Of a stretch of DNA of 64,000 nucleotides, positions 62,640 to 64,000 are shown piece by piece. How positions within the stretch are numbered: the stretch's first letter is position 1; each line of letters opens with the position of its first letter. Source of the stretch: Streptomyces antarcticus (GTDB lineage: Bacteria > Actinomycetota > Actinomycetes > Streptomycetales > Streptomycetaceae); the NCBI RefSeq assembly GCF_026627255.1, contig NZ_JAPNLM010000033.1:1-64000 (forward strand), in the 5' to 3' direction. The notes beneath the pieces were generated by a model that made no database searches, was not told the origin of the DNA, and saw only the letters and a program-made list of their open reading frames with translations. A program made the position numbers and the translations under genes.

Positions 62640-63113
62640 CTACTGTGGGCCGGTGCCGAAGTCCTCCGGCGAGATCTGGTCGAGGAACTCGCGGAACTTC
62701 TCCACCTCGTCCTCCTGCTCGTCGGGAATGGCGATTCCGGCGTCGTCGAGCACGCCGTCACTGCCGTAGATCGGCGTCCCCGTCCGCAGGGCCAGCGCTA
62801 TGGCGTCGGACGGCCTCGCGCTCACCTCGACCCCGCTGGCGAAGACGAGTTCCGCGTAGAAGACGCCCTCCCGCAGATCCGTGATCCGGACCTCGGTGAG
62901 CTCCTCGCCGACCGCCTCCAGCACGTCCTTGAACAGGTCGTGCGTCAGCGGTCGGGCAGGGGCCATCCCCTGCTGCGCGAAGGCAATGGCGGTAGCCTCC
63001 CCTGGACCGATCCAGATGGGGAGGTACCGATCGCCTCCCACTTCACGCAGGAGCACGATCGGTTGGTTGGAGGGCATTTCCACCCGGACACCCACAACGT
63101 CGAGCTCGTTCAC
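62640..63113 (-). CDS. Bifunctional nuclease family protein (DUF151)
   Basis: A 157-aa protein. DUF151 motifs: VGVRVEMPSNQPIVLLREVGG, LPIWIGPGEATAIAFAQQG, PLTHDLFKDVLEAVG, RPSDAIALALRTGTPIY. Plant homologues have DNase/RNase activity. The GTG start lies 6 nt beyond a TAGGGT -10 box (63120-63125, minus), so it may be leaderless. Part of the ftsR neighbourhood. Confidence 0.92.
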   Translation of the reverse strand: MNELDVVGVRVEMPSNQPIVLLREVGGDRYLPIWIGPGEATAIAFAQQGMAPARPLTHDLFKDVLEAVGEELTEVRITDLREGVFYAELVFASGVEVSARPSDAIALALRTGTPIYGSDGVLDDAGIAIPDEQEDEVEKFREFLDQISPEDFGTGPQ

Positions 63114-63168
63114 ACAGTAACCCTAGGACCTGCCCAGCCGGTTTGGGTAGTCGGGCCCCTCTCGGTCC

Positions 63169-63936
63169 CTACAGGCGGACCCCGAGAGCGGTCTGTACGA
63201 GCGCCTCGTGCAGCCGTACGGACAGCCCCGCGAGCTCCTTCAAGGTGGCCTCGGCGTGCGCCCGGGTCTGCGGGTTGCGGTGCCGGCGCAACGGTGCCAC
63301 CACCTGCTCGACGAGCCCCGCCTCGCGGTCCGCGGCGGCCTTCATGGCCCGCAGGTGCCGCGGTTCCAGCCCGAACCGGCCCAGATCGGCCACCAGACGG
63401 GCCACGGTGACGGCCTCCGCGTCGAATCCGCCGCCCGGGTCCTCGGCCAGCAGCCCGTACGACTCCCACTCGACGAGCTGCACCTCGTCCACGTCGGCGG
63501 CCGCGATCAGTTCCGCCCGGCCGATGCGTGCCGAGGTGGGCCGTTCGCGTCCCACCTCGCCGTAGATGACCGCCGGACTGCCGGGGTCGGCCGCGTCCGC
63601 CGGGTCGCGGTGCGCCGTCGGTGCCGGGATGCGGATCTGCTCACCGCGTGCGAGCGCGTCGAGCTGGTCTCGGATGACCTTCAGGGGCAGGTAGTGGTCG
63701 CGCTGCAGCCGCAGGATGCGGGCCAGCCGCTCCACGTCGTCGGTACTGAACTTGCGGTACCCGGACGGTGTGCGCCGGGGCTCGACCAGCCCCTCCGCCT
63801 CCAGGAAGCGGATCTTCGAGATCGTGACTTCGGGGAACTCGTCACGCAGCGTGGTGAGCACCGTTCCGATGCTCACCAGCCGCCCGGCCGAGCCGGCGGT
63901 GCCGTTTCCGGCACCACCTGTCGGGGTGCGCAACAT
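63169..63936 (-). CDS. ftsR: MerR-type regulator FtsR
   Basis: A 255-aa protein. The N-terminal MerR HTH (VSIGTVLTTLRDEFPEVTIS, KIRFLEAEGLVEPRRTPSGYRKFS) is followed by a long C-terminal domain (LIAAADVDEVQLVEWESYGLL, LGRFGLEPRHLRAMKAAADRE). Length, text and position before the bifunctional nuclease match FtsR, which in Corynebacterium activates ftsZ. That role here is inferred from homology. Confidence 0.88.
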   Translation of the reverse strand: MLRTPTGGAGNGTAGSAGRLVSIGTVLTTLRDEFPEVTISKIRFLEAEGLVEPRRTPSGYRKFSTDDVERLARILRLQRDHYLPLKVIRDQLDALARGEQIRIPAPTAHRDPADAADPGSPAVIYGEVGRERPTSARIGRAELIAAADVDEVQLVEWESYGLLAEDPGGGFDAEAVTVARLVADLGRFGLEPRHLRAMKAAADREAGLVEQVVAPLRRHRNPQTRAHAEATLKELAGLSVRLHEALVQTALGVRL

Positions 63937-63978
63937 GTGACCTTTCCTGGGTCCCCCCGGACGGGGTCTGGGGGAGGG

Positions 63979-64000
63979 TCAGATGCCCCGCAGGCTCGCG
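63979..64000 (-). CDS. Possible 3' end of the next upstream gene
   Basis: The last bases read ASLRGI-stop on the minus strand, 42 bp before the ftsR start. In related genomes an FHA-domain gene (GarA/OdhI type) lies here, but 22 bases are too few to confirm. Confidence 0.3.

Overview
The window looks like chromosomal DNA from a Streptomyces species. It is GC-rich throughout, and third-position G/C preference makes long antisense reading frames over almost every gene. The gene set is typical of the genus: twin-arginine and lipobox signals, a divergent second EF-Tu, DUF5999, the set ftsR / bifunctional nuclease / MerR / dinB / PRC-barrel / gcvP with a tandem glycine riboswitch, and many short-leader or leaderless starts. 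No rRNA or tRNA gene and no CRISPR array was seen.

Region 1 (1-2.8 kb): the 5' part of a flotillin-like gene and its NfeD/YqiJ-like partner on the minus strand, a 0.7 kb stretch without a clear gene, and a PucR-type regulator. Region 2 (2.8-12.0 kb) is a decayed mobile island, and the most unusual part of the window. It holds an MFS/TrkA chimeric remnant, a broken IS3-family element, and two identical 449-bp direct repeats (4759-5207 and 11480-11928). Between the repeats lie two IS5-type transposase fragments, a frameshifted conjugation-type membrane protein, a small membrane protein, a lipoprotein, a frameshifted XRE regulator, a truncated tyrosine integrase and a stray 3' end of uppP. The order of the IS5 fragments makes sense only if 5208-11479 was once a circle closed through one copy of the repeat. 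This suggests that a circular element integrated by recombination across the repeat and then decayed.

Region 3 (12.0-29.9 kb) is ordinary chromosome: YigZ, a CoA-binding protein, an XRE-cupin regulator divergent from an EamA exporter, two left-handed beta-helix proteins, DedA, a secreted GH3 glycosidase with a PA14-like insert, a VapB-like protein without a toxin, a DUF4442 thioesterase, an MFS exporter, a spermidine-synthase-like protein, a patatin, an EF-Tu paralogue, a DNA alkylation repair protein, TVP38 and uppP. Region 4 (29.9-42 kb): a SnoaL-like protein, lnt, an oxidoreductase, a DinB-fold protein, lipoproteins, ung, a peptide-binding lipoprotein, two tandem SDRs, a translationally coupled HipA-like kinase plus DUF3037 pair, and a cysteine-hydrolase-fold protein divergent from a PNPOx-fold protein.

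Region 5 (42-56 kb): several regulator/target pairs (LysR with EamA, MocR with PNPOx), two more DMT exporters, an SRPBCC protein, a His-rich PadR regulator with a clear dyad upstream, an MccF-like S66 peptidase, PhzF, a CPBP protease and a glutamate-cysteine ligase. Region 6 (56-64 kb): DUF5999, gcvP under a tandem glycine riboswitch, a PRC-barrel protein, dinB, a MerR regulator with a dyad over its own -10 box, a bifunctional nuclease and ftsR.

All calls rest on reading the sequence and recalling families; no database search was run.
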